From: Bugula neritina
Taxonomy: Eukaryota; Bryozoa; Gymnolaemata; Cheilostomatida; Bugulidae
Direction: 5' to 3'
DNA: 64,000 nt
NCBI GenBank assembly: GCA_964035545.1
Contig: OZ037771.1
Location: forward strand, 6,676,690 to 6,740,689
The translations under genes were made by a program, and so were the position numbers. Shown here piece after piece: positions 1 to 61,783 of the stretch (within the stretch, counting starts at the first letter, position 1; every line of letters begins with the position of its first letter). Under the pieces are notes generated by a model. The model searched no databases. It saw only the letters and a program-made list of their open reading frames with translations, and was not told the DNA's origin.

Positions 1-294
1 TAAACTAGATGAAAATACATTGTTTTCAGTTAATGTTAATTCCAAACAAAACCTCATCTACAAACCTATATTAAATAATGTTTTCTTAAGTTTATTTGAT
101 GCTGTAAGGATTTGAATCTGAGTACTATACATCTTAATGTACACTTCTTTTGCATCTCCTACAAGTTTCTTACTATAAAATCTGTTGGAATCTTTGCTGC
201 ATGTTGCACTGCTCTGTTGTTGAATGTTCCCATGTGCACACGTAATAGATGTGATGTCCATGTGGTGTGACAACTCCTATTTCTCCTCTACATA

Positions 295-491
295 CAGTGC
301 TCTTTCTATATCTCGCCGTTCCATTTCTCATCGAATTCCATGGGAGGATTGGACCCCGTTTTGTGGCTTAAATATGTGTATAGAGACAAACTGGGCATAT
401 TTAACGGATCCATGAGTTGAATCTGGTGCTCTACTAGGTCATGAATTGAGGTTTCGGGACTGCAACTTAGTGAGATATGGAGGGAGCACTG
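295..491. mobile_element. MITE-like element, family A, copy 1
   Basis: This roughly 197-bp stretch begins CAGTG and ends CACTG, with imperfect terminal inverted repeats of about 22 bp. It aligns along its length with the reverse complement of 41716-41922. Shared internal motifs include GGACCCC followed by GTTTTGTGGCTTA. No convincing target duplication remains, so this copy is probably old. Confidence 0.6.
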
Positions 492-612
492 TACTATTAT
501 CAATGTATAATAATACTATTTTGATTATATAATAATACTATTTTGACTGTATAGTAATACTATTATCACTGTATAGTAATAATATTTTGACTGTATAGTA
601 GTACTATTTTAA
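492..612. repeat. ~24-bp AT-rich minisatellite next to exon 1
   Basis: About five degenerate copies of a TGTATAGTAATACTATT-containing unit lie between the MITE and the acceptor of the first visible DOCK exon. Confidence 0.75.
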
Positions 613-623
613 GGAGTCTTCAG

Positions 624-49826
<49,203 letters not shown>

Positions 49827-50112
49827 CTACTGGAACATCACATGACTTCTGGAACATCACATGACTACTGGAACATCACATGACTTCTGGAACATCACAT
49901 GACTACTGGAACATCACATGACTTCTGGAACATCACATGACTACTGGAACATCACATGACTTCTGGAACATCACATGACTTCTGGAACATCACATGACTA
50001 CTGGAACATCACATGACTTCTGGAACATCACATGACTTCCGAAACGTCACATGACTTCCGAAACGTCACATGACTACTGGAATGTCACAGGACTTTTGGA
50101 ATGTCACATGAT
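49827..50112. repeat. 19-bp minisatellite starting directly after the DOCK stop
   Basis: About 15 units alternating CTTCTGGAACATCACATGA and CTACTGGAACATCACATGA, later degenerating to CGAAACGTCACATGA. It lies in the presumed 3' UTR. Confidence 0.95.
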
Positions 50113-50725
50113 TCTGAAACAGACGTGTTCTAACAGTATAATATATAGAACAGCAAACTATGAGTATATGGTAATATATATTATATATAATATGTAATGA
50201 AGTATGTGTTAATATATATGAAATATATATAATATGTAATGAAGTATATGTTAATATATTATAAGAAAGTATAGGGTGGTATAATATAAAGCATATAAGC
50301 TGCTGAATTTTATATTTTGTGCCTTGCTTGATGTGTTAGACATGTATTTATTTCACTTCACCTGCAAAGACACGCCTCAAGTGCTGGTCACAACACGTAT
50401 GCATATTCTACATACAGTGTCTACTATTATGCCGATAGAATCTGCCTTGCTATCAATGTTATTATTGTGAAAACTGAATGCTCCAAGCCAACTTTTTTTT
50501 CTAATCTAGCTATAACCTAGACTATTTGTTTTACCTCATTCTGTTACTCACTGTCTTCTTTTTTATATTTAATTATGGTATGCTGTGCTATGAGTCTACT
50601 ATTTGATATTTTTATTGTGAGACTGAATTATTTTTTTATTTTTGCATTGTTGTAATGATGTTGTTTTACACTCCTTCAGCCCAAGTACCATAACATAGAA
50701 CTTGTTTGTAATACTGAGAGCTTTC

Positions 50726-50731
50726 AATAAA
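50726..50731 (+). promoter_or_regulatory. Candidate polyadenylation signal for DOCK
   Basis: AATAAA lies about 900 bp after the stop. A second AATAAA is at 51015-51020. No cleavage site can be proven from sequence. Confidence 0.5.
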
Positions 50732-50759
50732 TTCTTACTAGGTACTGGTCATGTGACTA

Positions 50760-53700
50760 GTTTTTGATGCTCACTAGTTCTATATACTGTTATATGGATC
50801 GGTTTATTTAGGATGGCGACATTTCCTGGTATTATCTTTCAAGTACTTCAACCAACTGACTACATCTCTCAGTCCTAAGCAAATTCTACTCATGATCTTG
50901 TAATATTATGTAACTTATAAGATTGGTTGCAGGTGCACCACTTGGTTTTACTATGTAGCTTTCATGTTGTAAATCCCATTGTATGTTTTATGCAAATTCA
51001 TAATATATCTGGATAATAAATCGCTAATACCTTAACTTCTCCAATATTCACCATCTTCTGACACCAGGAGTGTCGTATCTGTCACTTTACGTAATTCAGG
51101 CTAAGTAAATGATATATGTGTGTGGCTCATAATTGAAATCCTGACTGTGAGTTCAAAACGTGGGCTAATAATTTCATTAAAAATGAACGGGGAAAATTTT
51201 TTATTACTACTTTATATTATATAAAACAAATAAAACTAATATTTCGAATACCACTGTAATCATCTCAACAGTTTGAAAATGAATACAGTGGTATTTGAAG
51301 TACCACTTTGTTTTAATGTAAATAAAGTAGTAATAAAAATGTTTCATGAGCATTTATTTCTAATTATGTGTATCTGTTCATATACAGAAATCCTCCACAT
51401 GAATAATTGATCTTATAAGTTTTATTGCTCTTGAGCCTGCTATGAGATGATACTAAATTGACGCCCACACATAAACAATTACAGTAATAATACAATTACC
51501 CAGCAAAATGTGCCAAAGTTCTCCTTTTTGTTTAATATTATGCAAGTTTTCAACTCTCTTATACTGTGAAATACTAGCTGCATAGTTTTAGCAGCTTTTA
51601 ACACTTGCTCTTCAATTGCAACATTGCTTAGGATTTTAGGAGAATAATGGTGTCACATAATGTAATGTGTTGAGGGTTATTATAAATTATCCATTCGTTG
51701 AGCAGTATGATGAAGTATTTCAAAGTGGAAGAATGGTTATGCATCACATATATATGTATTATTGTATTAAGAGTTGCCTACTTTCTGAAACCGATTTGTA
51801 AAACCACAAGTGACATTTGACTGAATTTTTAAAACATGTAGGTAGAAAGCAGTTACTTCCTATTTTAGTAGAGATAGCTCTCCATTTTCGGAAGTTGTAA
51901 ATCAAATGAACTAACAATTAGTGAGTAGCTGTAGACACATGTATATGTATGTAAAGTTATATAGCCGTAGCTCTACAGCTATGCTCAACAAATCATATAA
52001 ACTTTTGTGGGTGGGTATAAAATAAACTCACTCAGCTAGTCTGAGGTGGGAGGGTATATAATAGATTAACTCAGCTATAACTGAGGTGGGTGTGTGATAA
52101 ACTAATAAAATAGATTGAGGACTGATTGCTTGCAGAATACAGATAAGCTGGGTGGGCTTAGAGGGGTTCCTTTAGAGTTTAGATATACTAAAGGAAATGT
52201 AGATACACTAAAACAAGATGAAACTGATGTCTAGCACATCAGTATCAATATGATTTTCTGGTATAATATAGTATCATTCCTCCAATTGCCAATGTTTATG
52301 GTTATAGGTGTTTTTGGTACACAACCTAAAGGCTTCTTGTGGTGCAAAGCCAACTCATTTGATAAATAGTTTGAAAATATTGACTACGTCGGGCCAAAAC
52401 AGGATGAACCAAAATACAAATAGTTTAGAAGTCATTTGATTTTGATCTGTTTTCAGTAGCTCTAATACTCAGTGCTATTGTAAAGCAGTCTAGTTTAGCT
52501 CCAAGACATAATGCTTGCCTCACCTGTCTGCGTATACATTTCACTCTTAGTAATTTGTGTAACTTGTAATTTCCTAAAGTCTGATTTAAGCCACTTGTTG
52601 TTAAATTCATCACGCAGAGACAGTATAAATTTATAATGAGATCTTCTTACATAACTTGATGTTATCGGTTTTATAGCTCTTGAGAAGGCAGGTTTACACG
52701 TACATTATAGCCTTTAGTAGGAATATGATATTTATAACTGACTGCAGGGAACTTTTAGTTAGTGGGTCAACAACTACATATTATATACCATTACTTTTGG
52801 TATTCTAGCTGAGCAAGCTACAGTATAGTACATTTCTATAGAACTCATAGAGATAAAGTCCGTTTATAAGATCATGCAAACCTTTGTTTTAAAAACGATG
52901 ATCGTAATGATGGTATAAATTTCATAAGCTTTAAAATGTTTCATCAGGTTTAGTAGAACATAATAAATTTGGATAGGAAAAACGCTAGTTTACCGTTTTA
53001 CTGCCAAACTGAGTAGCGAAATGCTTTCAACTTATATTTCAGAATTTGGACCACCAAAATAGATAAGCAATAACTGAGTCAGAGTATAAACTATAAAATA
53101 ATAAGGAAAAATCTGTTACCAGATAGTTGAACAGTCTTGGAACACTAATGATGGAATGAAGAAAAATTTTGCTAAAAATACCTGGATTTAAATGGACACT
53201 TCCATATACTTGAATATAGCAAGTACAATTTACTATATAGCAAGACTGTAGTTATAGCAGAGCTGCTAGGGTTACACATGCAGACACTGATACTGCTATA
53301 TATGTCACCCTGCATGTGTAGTTGATTAACTGAGCACTTGAAAATTGACCTTCCTTGACTGTTTTCTCAAAAACTCTGGTTCATCTTTTGCCATTTTCAG
53401 GTTTAGGGATGATTGCTGCAGTAGTTGATAAGCAAAATTCTGAACAAAGAACCATGTGAGCATAAATTATTACAGTCACTTATTACTAAGCCTTTTAATA
53501 TCAAAGGAAATGTCTTTAATTTTGACGTATTTCACTGATGACTAGATATTTTCAGTGAAGCCTAATGTAGCTTGGCAACTTTTATACGTCTACAAATTCA
53601 TCATTGTCATACACATGTAATATTACTTGCCAGATTTAAAAAAAATTGCCTAATTATATTTCATTTTTTGTGCATAATAACTTTAACTTAGCAGCTTGTA

Positions 53701-54755
53701 TATCATGAGAGTGTTTATGTTTATAACACTGAAAGTTGCCAGGAGCCACTAATGCAAACACACATGATTCTGGTAACTGTACATCCGTGCTTATAATGCA
53801 CACGACTTATTGTTACATTACATCAAATCAGACAAATTACACTGTTTTTGGTTACATATGCATTTTCGTTATATACTGGTTTTTCAAAGCTGGCTTTACA
53901 ATATGTCTGTTATAGTCCGGTTCCATACTAGAATTTTTATGTTTTATATAAGAATCTTCTTTAGACATGAGTGAAAACAAAATAGTTATTAATTTGAGCT
54001 GTCAGTAGAAATACCAGCATGTTTTCAAAGTTATCGTCTCAATGCTGTTGGATGCCGAGCAAATTGCTGAACTGTAATTGAAGATTGAAACTTGCCATAT
54101 ATAATGTTATTTTATTGTCCAGCACTAAGTTCTACATAACTAATTTTTTGCAGACGCAAATCGATTTGAGAAAAGAATCACGCAATATAATAATGACAAA
54201 ATAACAAACTTATAGCTTGGTAGGTGCCAGGCGTGTTGGTATAAAATAATAACTTAGAATTATGGATGCATTACTACTGTGTTAATAAAAGTACAGTTAC
54301 ATGCAGCATAAAATAATAAATAGCTGAAGTTTGGGGTATAAACTGTCAACATGATTAATTATTGTTCATGTTGAAAAACAATTAGTCTGGAGTTGTCTTT
54401 CAAACCAACAAATCCTAATGACATTATGTTTGAAAATGAAGAAAGCTCATTGGCTAAGCAGAGGAGGAGCGATGAGTCATTGCGAAGTCTACCGTTGCTT
54501 GCACTGTTTGACTTACAGACGAACACTGCAGACGATCATTCAGACATTAGTAAGCCTTCATCGCTAATCTACCCGCACATCCTACGGGACACAACAATCA
54601 CTAGGCTCCTCTGCTTCCAAGAACTCTGAGACTGGACAGTATCAACAACTCCTTACTCCACACTCACGAGAATATTTGAGAAGAAAAGCTTCTTGCCTAA
54701 TAAAAGTTGATTGCTGTTTGTTTGCTGTTGGCCGTAGAACTAGGAGATCGGCAGC
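50760..54755. other. Intergenic region between DOCK and glypican
   Basis: About 4 kb of AT-rich sequence without a supported gene. It contains one foldback element (51197-51340). The last few hundred bases before 54756 must hold the glypican promoter and 5' UTR, but no clear core promoter is seen. CCGTAG at 54732-54737 could be a 5' UTR acceptor. Confidence 0.6.
51197..51340. repeat. Foldback (inverted repeat) element, ~60-bp arms
   Basis: TTTATTACTACTTTAT...AATACCACTGTA on the left is the imperfect complement of TACAGTGGTATT...ATAAAGTAGTAATAAAA on the right, with a loop of about 24 bp. It could be a small MITE. Confidence 0.75.
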
Positions 54756-54933
54756 ATGGTGCGCCTTCTACCTACGGATTTTAGTTCTCTGTACTCGGTG
54801 TTTCTCATAATGAGTACCCAGTACATTGTCAGCTGTTCTGCCAGCTCTAAGCAATGTGCTGAAGTAAGAACTGCATATGTCAACATGGGCTTTAGTCCCA
54901 TAGATGTTCCACAGCATAGTCTAGCTTTGCAAG
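54756..54933 (+). CDS. Glypican exon 1: signal peptide and N-terminal cysteine
   Basis: Glypicans are GPI-anchored heparan sulphate proteoglycans at the cell surface that modulate Wnt, Hedgehog, BMP and FGF signalling. The ATG is in a strong context (A at -3, G at +4). A hydrophobic leader of about 29 residues ends near SCSA, then CAEVRTAYVNMGFSPIDVP matches the C.EVR..Y...GF....P opening of mature glypicans of the GPC1/2/4/6 (Dally-like) type. It ends CAAG/GTAAGT in phase 1. The gene continues past the window. Subfamily is likely but not certain. Confidence 0.85.
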
Positions 54934-57553
54934 GTAAGTTTTACTTTTATCAATTTCAATAATAATATGATTATATGCATGTAGATATATTATTTTAATA
55001 AATAATGAGCTCAGTATTCTAATTATATGCTAATGTTATATTTATAGTTATTAAAAAAATTATATTCTTTTTAGAGTTGGGTTGCTATACTAATACATTT
55101 GCATTCAGTTATTCACATTGAATTGATTATTAATATATAACGGGCTGCTAATCGTAGTACAGATGGGTGAACTATATAACTATATAAATGGCTACATATT
55201 TAAGCTGGTAGTCCAACAAAATATTCCATGGTGATGGCTGCGGTTTTAATTCCCAAATTAATGACCAAAACTCATACCAAAGTTAATCGTATAGCACACA
55301 CCAAGTCCTATGTACTGGTGTGAGAGGTGATACTTTAATAGAATATTACAAAAATAGTCAGCAATATTTTTCTCAACACAAATATACTGATAAATTCAGC
55401 TTCAATGTGTATCACGTTGCCACCTTGTAAATTTACACTCTAGGATATATACTACATATAGGCTATAGCCAGCTTACTTACAGTAAGCTGCGCTAGTGCA
55501 GTTTTTGTATTGGAATGAAACTGAAAGAGCTGAGAAAAAATATTGTCCTACTTCAACAATTCCCTCATGTTTGGAAGGTTTCCCTGGCAAACAAGATTGT
55601 ATTGCACTAAATGTACACTCCTCCATCCTTATTTATATGCTGGCTGCTCAGTGATGTGCCATGTTGAGCAGGTGCTTCGAATATGTGCTGTGCTCCTTAT
55701 GCAATATCAGCATGACAGGTCCATAGATTGTAGAATACTACTAGGGTGTAAAAATCACAAAATCTGGTGAAATTTTTTCAAGCACCATCTAAAATTATTC
55801 AAAATATTTTATCTACTACTCACTAATGTGCATGCTTAGACCAAGCACCCACTTTACAGTGAACATTCAGAGTTGAGAGTACACTCGCCAGAATTGTTTC
55901 AAGAATTAGGGCCATCCCACACAATTATTTGGTTGAAAATTATATGTTTGAAGGGTCAACCTCAAACTACAAGTTATAAAATCTAGCTTGCAGTCAATAA
56001 AACCTAGACTGCGGTCTATGGAGAAGCGATCATTTACAATCTTTGGAAGAATATTATAAATCTCAATTTGAGTAGCTCCATAGCATAAAAAGGTGGAGGA
56101 ATGCATAGCTTAGCAGAGGTATAATTATGCCGGTTTGTCAAATTTAAAAAGGGCTCAATATTTACCAATCATTTGAGGGTTTTTAATATTGTCAAATCAA
56201 CCCAACTCCAAATCAAAAGATATAAATTCAATATAACAGTTACAGCAGCACAATAATTACCCACACATGGCTTGGCCCGTTGATTGTAACAGCTATGTAG
56301 AGTTTTCATAATATTATTGTGAATGGCAGCTCTAGTTATTTCGTTAAGTTAGTGCCTGCATAAACTGGTTGCTTTCATGGCAGTTTATTCATTGTATGGA
56401 AAATAAATATTGTCCAAGATTCTTTAGTTAATAAAATTCGTGACTTTTCAAGAGGACTCAAAAATGAATGCGCAGTGTACCACTAATAGAATCAATATGG
56501 CTCATACAAATGTATGCAAATACAAACATAGTTGTATTGTTCTGCCAACTGAATGAGTTTAATTTACTCAGATTTCTAACAGCTTGCTGTTCAATTGAAA
56601 TTTATTACATAATGATATATCTCGTATTACAATGCTGTTGCGCCACAATGTTTAGGCTTATCTGATTACTTAATCATTAAGTAAATCAGTTTTGATGTAA
56701 GATTTTTATCTTCGCAACTGTTTTTCTATAAATTTTGAGTCTATATATTTTGGCTTCACACTCCTAAATATTCCCTGGCTACACCTCATGCATATATGCC
56801 ATGCACTGATCATGGAACCATAGGCTATGCATGAGCTCTCGGGTAAAGGAGGTGCTCACTTTGTATGTTATGTAGGGAAGAAAACAACTACCAGCCTTCT
56901 CTTGTGCTGGAAATGCCAAGTTTTCTAGATATAAGAATGTTTGAGAAGGAATCTTTCTGTGTAGTTGAAGCACTAAATACCAACAACTGCAGCAACATTA
57001 AATCTTAGCCGTTAAGGTCAATAGTACTTGAGGCAGTACTACTGTCGGGTATATAAACAGCTCACTTTGCTCTATCAACAAATATTTTTCTCCTCTCATA
57101 TCTAAGTTAAGGGTTTTCCTAGCAACAGATTATTATTAGCATTTGCTAAGTATACAAAGATAAATAATACGTAGTTATTCTAGCTACTCACGTTTGTGAT
57201 ACCATCAGTTCAATTAAATTTTAGTATTTTTATACACGCACACCCCAGACTGGTTTGTGGTCGTTTGGCATTTGTAACTGCCAATTAACTCAGCTCTCTT
57301 AGATAATCTCATATGTTCTCAGCATATACAATGTGATAACCAAGCTACCACAGTATAACTATAAAAAAGCAGTCAATTTATTATAATATAATGTGACAAA
57401 TCAACATCTTGAATTTGTGATGATCAACACTGCTGGGTAAATGTCACTCTATCTGTGTACTTGTAAGAAGTTTACATACAGTAGTTTACATGAATTTCAG
57501 CTCACTTGCTGTAGAATGTCACCAGTTGTCTATATGTTGTTGAGTTGGCTAGT

Positions 57554-57597
57554 CAGGTGCTAGCAGGTCAGGTAGAAGACTGACCTGTTAGCACCTG
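57554..57597. repeat. 18-bp-arm hairpin
   Basis: CAGGTGCTAGCAGGTCAG and CTGACCTGTTAGCACCTG pair with one G-T wobble around an 8-nt loop. The stem does not extend clearly beyond this. Confidence 0.8.
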
Positions 57598-59870
57598 TTT
57601 AACAAGTAATCTGCAGACCTGCAGTATTTAATGTCAACCTGTTACTGTTTTGCAATCTTTAGCCTCAAAACTGGTCAATTAAATATTCAAAACTGCAAAA
57701 AAGAATGTAATTTATATTCATAACATTTCATAACATTTACCTGGATACAGAGGAACAAGTACAGCACTGAGTAAGGTCAAGCTCTGCTCTCAGCACCCCT
57801 GCTTATCCCAGTTGTCAGATTGATGTGCTCTGTTATTTGTTAAAACATCATAAACCTATCCACAGCCAACATCTCAGTTACCTCAACTGGTATACTTTTT
57901 ATGGCAGTGAGTTCATGTTGCTGTTATGTGTTTTCTTCTCTACCATTTACTTTTGTCGTGGTCATACTGCAGGCTTATATACCTGATATTGTATGAGTAT
58001 AATTTCTTATTATATAACTATATACGTAGCCTAATTTTGTTAATTTTAAAGTCATATTTTCAACAACTCCCTAGTTCATGCAGCCTTCCTATATGATTAT
58101 GTTATAGAATAGTTAAATTCCTCACCAAACCACTTGAATTAGTCTATTATATTTTTAAGACACATTTTAATCCTAAAAGTGATCTCATTTTAAAGAAAAA
58201 TAGCATCAATTGTAAATAGGTGTGTAATTTCGGTTTGGGTGGCTGATATTAATGTTTTCATCCAATTTGATTGATCTTAGTCTAACTTATCACCCATTCT
58301 TTTTATAACATTAACAAGTATATTATACGTCTCTTTGGCCACTAGCTTTTATCTAGAATCTACTATAGAGCTTCATTGTAAGACCTATGTTCTCTTCCTT
58401 CAATTGTTTGTTTCATGAACTTTAAGGCTTATGCGTTTAAAAGCTGAAAAGGAATGAGAAGAAGCAAATGATAAGAAGACTTAATGTTATTAGTTTTACC
58501 ATAAGTGAAATACATTAGGATGGGAGAGAGATATTGCAGATGGAGCATGCCCTAATCTCTATTCTTTAGTGCACTTCATTCAGTGTTTAAAGCATATTAG
58601 GTACTTTTAAATATAAGCAAATGAATTATTTGTAATATTATTGCTAAACACTAATTAACAGAAATATTCTTTTCAATACCCTCTTAGCTCCGCTTGAAGT
58701 GTTATATCAATCAGCTTTGGTAATGACTTGTTGTTAACATGCTAGAATAGACATGCCCAGACCATTAGCTTGAATTCCTTACTCAACAGCTGACCAAACA
58801 TTTTCAATCACTCAACTCAGATTTTCTTAATTCTTTGTTATAAGAGGTTAAAAAAATATGTTCCGATCTTAATAAGTAGGTCCACTCTAAGTTATTATAC
58901 AGTACAGCAACACATTGTATTCGGCTTAGTCTCAATAATTTACAAGACAGTAGTTCCGATCCCATAGAATGAAATAATTATCTCCTTGCATCAAGATTAG
59001 TGTAGTTTGCATAAACCTGTGTCAAACATGCTTAAATCATATCAGTATAGATTAGATATACAGTATTCATCGTTCACCTCTGCAGACTCAAGCTGAAAGC
59101 TCCTCTTGTTCTACTGTTTGTTTTATTTCAAGAGATTTACTCTAGAGCCTGATGAAAGGTTGACAAAGCACTCAACTTGTTGGCATATCAACAAAAAGCC
59201 TTTCAGCTCTCTCTACTAACATTCTTATCATAAGGAGGCATGACTCATTCAGGCCTGCGACTGACTCAGTCACAAATTAGCTCCTCTGCTACCAACTCAC
59301 CCATTCTCCAGGTTTATGTAATTTTTATGTTATTAACAAAATATGTAATCATGGAAATGCCTTTATCATTTTATTACCTCAAGAAATTTATGAATAACAA
59401 GTTTATCAAAGCAAAGGAGTAATAAAATAGAAGTGGTGCCAAAAAAACATTTCAATTTGTAGTTCATATAGCAACTGTTTGCACCATTATTATTATAATA
59501 TAACATGGCACATCATAGGCTACTTACATGTAAGCATTCATACCATAGGCTGTTTATATGTAAGCATGTATTCTATAGGGTACATATATTATGGAGGTTT
59601 GTATACAATAGGCCATAGAGTCTGTTCAACACAAGCTGTTGGAATAAATGATCAAGTCTAGAGAAATTATAAGCCTCACCACCACATCATCAATCACATT
59701 GGTGCCACCATGCTTTTCACTCCAACTTCATTGCAATGAATAATGATTGTTTTTACTACACACAACTTCTAATTGATTATTCTGAAATAAAATAGAGCCA
59801 GTTCATTGTGGCAGTTATTCAAGCACAAACACACCTCAGGTAAATAGAGTGGACAGCATGCTGTCATAAT

Positions 59871-60218
59871 GTGAGGGCCAGTTGATTATGAGGGCCAGTT
59901 TGTTCTGAGGGCCAGTTTGTTCTGAGGGCCAGTTTACTGTGAGGGCCAGTTTACTGTGAGGGCCAGTTTACTGTGAGGGCCAGTTTGTTCTGATGACCAG
60001 TTGACTGTGAGGGGCAGTTTACTGTGAGGGCCAGTTTGTTCTGAGGGCCAGTTTACTGTGAGGGCCAGTTTGTTCTGAGGGCCAGTTTGTTCTGAGGGCC
60101 AGTTTACTGTGAGGGCCAGTTTACTGTGAGGGCCAGTTTACTGTGAGGGCCAGTTTACTGTGAGGGCCAGTTTACTGTAAGGGCCAGTTAACTGTAAGGG
60201 CCAGTTTACCATGAGGGA
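59871..60218. repeat. 17-bp minisatellite GAGGGCCAGTTTACTGT, ~20 copies
   Basis: Head-to-tail units alternate TTTACTGT and TTTGTTCT endings. They lie in glypican intron 1. Confidence 0.96.
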
Positions 60219-61624
60219 AATCACTGAATACGAGATTTGTTGTGTAGGCAGAGAGGAGAAGCAGCCATCAGTCATGAGTAAGAGCAGCTGGTGCTAACAT
60301 GCACTATCAGCAGTTGTAGGGCTTCTTGTTATGGCACAAGGTGGCTGTGGTGGTAGATGAAGTGGTATGAACTACTTGGAACTGGCGTAAACTGTGCAGT
60401 CTTCAGTTATTTTCATAATTTATGAGTTTAACAAAACAAAACGACTCAGTATTCAAACATGTTGAACTTAGAAATGAGGTAAATGGTATAATATGCATTT
60501 AGTATGACGTTTAGCTGTGATATTATGCAGGTACGCAATGAGCAATACCTACTCCGAGTCTTGTAAAGCAAAACTAATGATTCTCTGATAAATCTAGCGT
60601 AGGTGACTCAGCTATATTCACATAACACAAAAGATTTGCAATCAATTTAGTCGTAAATATAAAATAATTCTCAGTCATCACGCCTTGATTACCGTTGTGC
60701 TGATTATTCATACAAACTCTAGTGAAAGTCAATAAAGAAAACTGATGGAAAGCAAATGAATCGATTTTTTTAGGTAGTTGATATTTTAGTAATTTTTTAT
60801 TCCCAGAAAATAGCTTTTTACTCACTTTAATTCTCACCTATCTCCACTTTGTCCTGTTTGAGTAGCGGTACTCAATTTAATGTATTTTAAAAATAACATT
60901 CAATTATGGAATTTTTACACTCTAGAAATAGAAACTCTTTTACTGTAATATTTATCTACATGCAAAATTTTAAGTTAATGATGTTTTACTATTCAATTAG
61001 TTGTAGCAACACATCTAAACATTGGAGGGTAAGATTATTTAGAGCAGTTTGGGATTCACATATGTATGCCAGTCAAAGAAAGCTGCACTTTTTTATGCTA
61101 TCACTATAATTTAATATTAATTATACTGCCAAACTATTCATATAAATATTAAACACTTTTGTTTTATTGGTTGCTGTTTAGTTGCTATACTTGTTAACAT
61201 TGTTTATTTATTTTACACTATTATACTAGTATGTTGTATGCTTTGAATTAAATAACTCTCAAGATCAATACAACTGTATGTGGAATATTGGTTTGATTTA
61301 TTTAAATATAAATAAAGTAAAAATAAACTGGTTTTCGTTGATCTATTTTTAAAGAATTTATTAGCTCAGATAGTTTATTCAAATAACCCAAGAACATTTC
61401 ATTCTCTATTTCAATTTATATTACCTGAGCCTAGATTTTTTAAATTCCTAGGCTGTGAATCTGCATTATATGTGGTTAACCGTAATCTTGAATATTGAAA
61501 TATTTTTGGTGATGGTCAAATTCTCCAGAAACTGTAATGCCTTTAGTAATGATGAATTACTTGGCTCTCAATCTGCCTGTGGAGTCTTCTTCTTCTACAA
61601 GGTGTAAGTTGGTGTTTGTTTCAG

Positions 61625-61783
61625 CCTCTGACCTGGCCATCTGCCCTCCTGGACTGAGTTGCTGCAGCAGAGACATGGAACTGCAGTTGTTTGAACATAG
61701 TGAGAAAGTCTACCAGCAACTCTTCACCAATGCAACTGAGAAATATAAGGAGCAACTGGTGACAGCCACTACCGAATTGCACG
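61625..61783 (+). CDS. Glypican exon 2: conserved CPxxxxCC core
   Basis: After TTGTTTCAG the exon completes an Ala codon with exon 1 and reads SDLAICPPGLSCCSRDMEL, the ICPQG.TCC..EME signature of glypicans. A helical stretch with one N-glycosylation site (NATE) follows, ending TELH/GTATGC in phase 1. Both ends match the phase of exon 1, which supports joining them across 6.7 kb. Confidence 0.9.

Larger units (their letters stand above)
54934..61624 (+). other. Glypican intron 1 (6.7 kb)
   Basis: A long first intron is usual for glypicans. It holds a 17-bp satellite and a short perfect-type hairpin, listed separately. No other gene is supported. Confidence 0.75.

Noticed and set aside
54393-54629. 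78-codon ORF before the glypican start
   Set aside because: No similarity that I recognise. It could be an upstream ORF or chance; the signal peptide and cysteine pattern support the 54756 ATG instead.
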